From NCBI GenBank assembly GCA_029259835.1, contig JAJDEL010000396.1, forward strand, positions 1-26,226: a stretch of DNA of 26,226 nt, read 5' to 3'. Source of the DNA: Planctomicrobium sp. (lineage in GTDB: Bacteria > Planctomycetota > Planctomycetia > Planctomycetales > Planctomycetaceae). Shown one piece after another: positions 25,471-26,226 of this stretch (its first letter is position 1; every line of letters starts with the position of its first letter). The notes under the pieces are model-generated. The model ran no database searches, was not told where the DNA came from, and saw only the letters and a program-made list of their open reading frames with translations. The translations under genes and the position numbers were made by a program.

Positions 25471-26226
25471 CTACTCCAATCGATGGGTCATATGCTGGTA
25501 ACGTCCAAGTGCTCCGAATTGCTTTGCAGAAAATTCTGAATTGAGAAAGATTTCTTTTCGGCGAAGAAGTTCATCACGGTTTTGTTGACGAATCGGTGTT
25601 CCGAATCCGGTGGTATTGTTTTGAGTTGCAGAGGCTTCGTGCCGTCGGCAACGACCAGTCATGTGCTTTGAAAAAAAGAACCTTGCCTGACCGGAGAGGA
25701 ATGACCTCAAGTAAAATTCCGAGTCAAGCGCACAACGGTTGCGTGCCGTGGAACCGTAGTCGGTAAACCCACCGAGTGAGCGAAATGTTGCTGTTCGGAA
25801 TACCGCTGAGGCATTAATCGTGAAAACATTACGTTCCCGTGTTGGAATCGCGGAGCGTATCACTGTTCCTTCTTTAGTCGGCCTCATTTTTCTGGCATTG
25901 TCTCGAAACTGCGAGACACGCTCTGTCGTCGCTCCAAATATTTCCATGAAGCCGCAGAAGATGTCTGCGTTTGAGAGTTGTAAGCTGTTGACGGCGGTTG
26001 AAATTCGATCAACGTGACTGACATCGTCACCATCCTGAATCGCAACGAAATCCGTTTCGAGCCGAGAGACGATATTATTGAAAGACGAATACTGCCCCAG
26101 ATTTTTTTCATTGCGGTAACAGCGAATGTTCGAGAATTGCTGCCAGTGCTGGAAAAACGTTTCAGTCGATTTCGTTGACGCGTCGTCAATCAAGTGCAAA
26201 ACAACATCGCAATTTTCTTGACTTAG
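25471..26226 (-). CDS. glycosyltransferase family 2, 5'-truncated by the window edge
   Basis: The frame is open from the right edge: the first codons read LSQENCDVVLHLIDDASTKS, so the gene starts outside the window; the TTG at 26199 is only an internal codon. About 250 residues are visible. GT2 hallmarks are LHLIDDAST (nucleotide-sugar binding acid), NEKNLGQYSSFNN (the NxGxxxxxN segment), and FVAIQDGDDVSHVDRI (the DxD metal site), followed by NASAVFRTATFRSLGGF and a His/Arg-rich C-terminal region. The stop at 25471 is four bases before the downstream fusion gene's start, so the two form an operon. The donor and acceptor are unknown. Confidence 0.88.
   Translation of the reverse strand, partial: LSQENCDVVLHLIDDASTKSTETFFQHWQQFSNIRCYRNEKNLGQYSSFNNIVSRLETDFVAIQDGDDVSHVDRISTAVNSLQLSNADIFCGFMEIFGATTERVSQFRDNARKMRPTKEGTVIRSAIPTRERNVFTINASAVFRTATFRSLGGFTDYGSTARNRCALDSEFYLRSFLSGQARFFFSKHMTGRCRRHEASATQNNTTGFGTPIRQQNRDELLRRKEIFLNSEFSAKQFGALGRYQHMTHRLE

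Noticed and set aside
1..26226. CRISPR array, tRNA/rRNA genes, toxin-antitoxin or phage-defence cluster
   Set aside because: I looked for regular direct repeats, tRNA-like cloverleaf ends, and paired small genes; none was supportable.

Overview
The window looks like chromosomal DNA of a planctomycete (Planctomycetota, probably order Planctomycetales). This rests on the mixture of gene types: RNase Y, a hydroxysqualene/squalene-type synthase, DUF1080 and BD-FAE-like secreted hydrolases, an M50 protease with a charged C-terminal tail, a decayed copy of the planctomycete membrane-bound dehydrogenase/heme-binding family, and short REP-like hairpins of the kind scattered in these genomes. Genes lie on both strands in short runs. 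Start codons include ATG, GTG (proS, the methyltransferase-glycosyltransferase) and TTG (the synthase). I saw no tRNA, rRNA, CRISPR array or intact transposase.

Layout: 93-1166 (-) is an unrecognised secreted protein. 1309-6993 (-) is a run transcribed M50 protease -> proS -> mutS. 6994-7970 is a long gene-poor stretch leading into rny (RNase Y, 7971-9512, +), whose terminator hairpin lies inside the 3' end of the convergent synthase gene. 9550-11368 (-) is a secreted alpha/beta hydrolase tightly followed by the squalene/phytoene synthase-family gene. 11727-13597 (+) is aroK overlapping a prepilin peptidase gene. 13709-14528 (+) is a pseudogene: the two ends of a dehydrogenase/cytochrome-type protein fused by a large internal deletion. 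14831-16168 (+) is a multi-pass membrane protein. 16357-17292 (-) is a serine O-acetyltransferase. 17850-18626 (+) is a CPBP protease. 18686-21729 (+) is a 722-residue two-domain esterase overlapping a smaller esterase by one base. 21790-22455 (-) is a DUF1080 protein. 22724-23662 (+) is ispH. 23682-26226 (-) is a glycosyltransferase pair: a GT2 gene cut by the window edge, then a methyltransferase/Cys-rich/glycosyltransferase fusion.

Functionally the region mixes housekeeping genes (mutS, proS, rny, aroK, cysE, ispH) with secreted-hydrolase genes that probably act on polysaccharide-derived esters and sugars (two paralogous small esterases, the two-domain esterase, the DUF1080 protein) and the edge of a glycan-assembly cluster. 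IspH and the squalene/phytoene synthase belong to the same broad isoprenoid route but are about 12 kb apart and not co-transcribed.

I found no clear new multi-gene system. The most notable items are the internally deleted heme-binding pseudogene, the three-part methyltransferase/tandem Cys-cluster/glycosyltransferase protein, the two-domain esterase whose second domain lost its nucleophile, the rny terminator nested in a convergent coding sequence, and several REP-like hairpins. Positions of domains were counted by eye and functions were assigned from motif recognition, without database searches.
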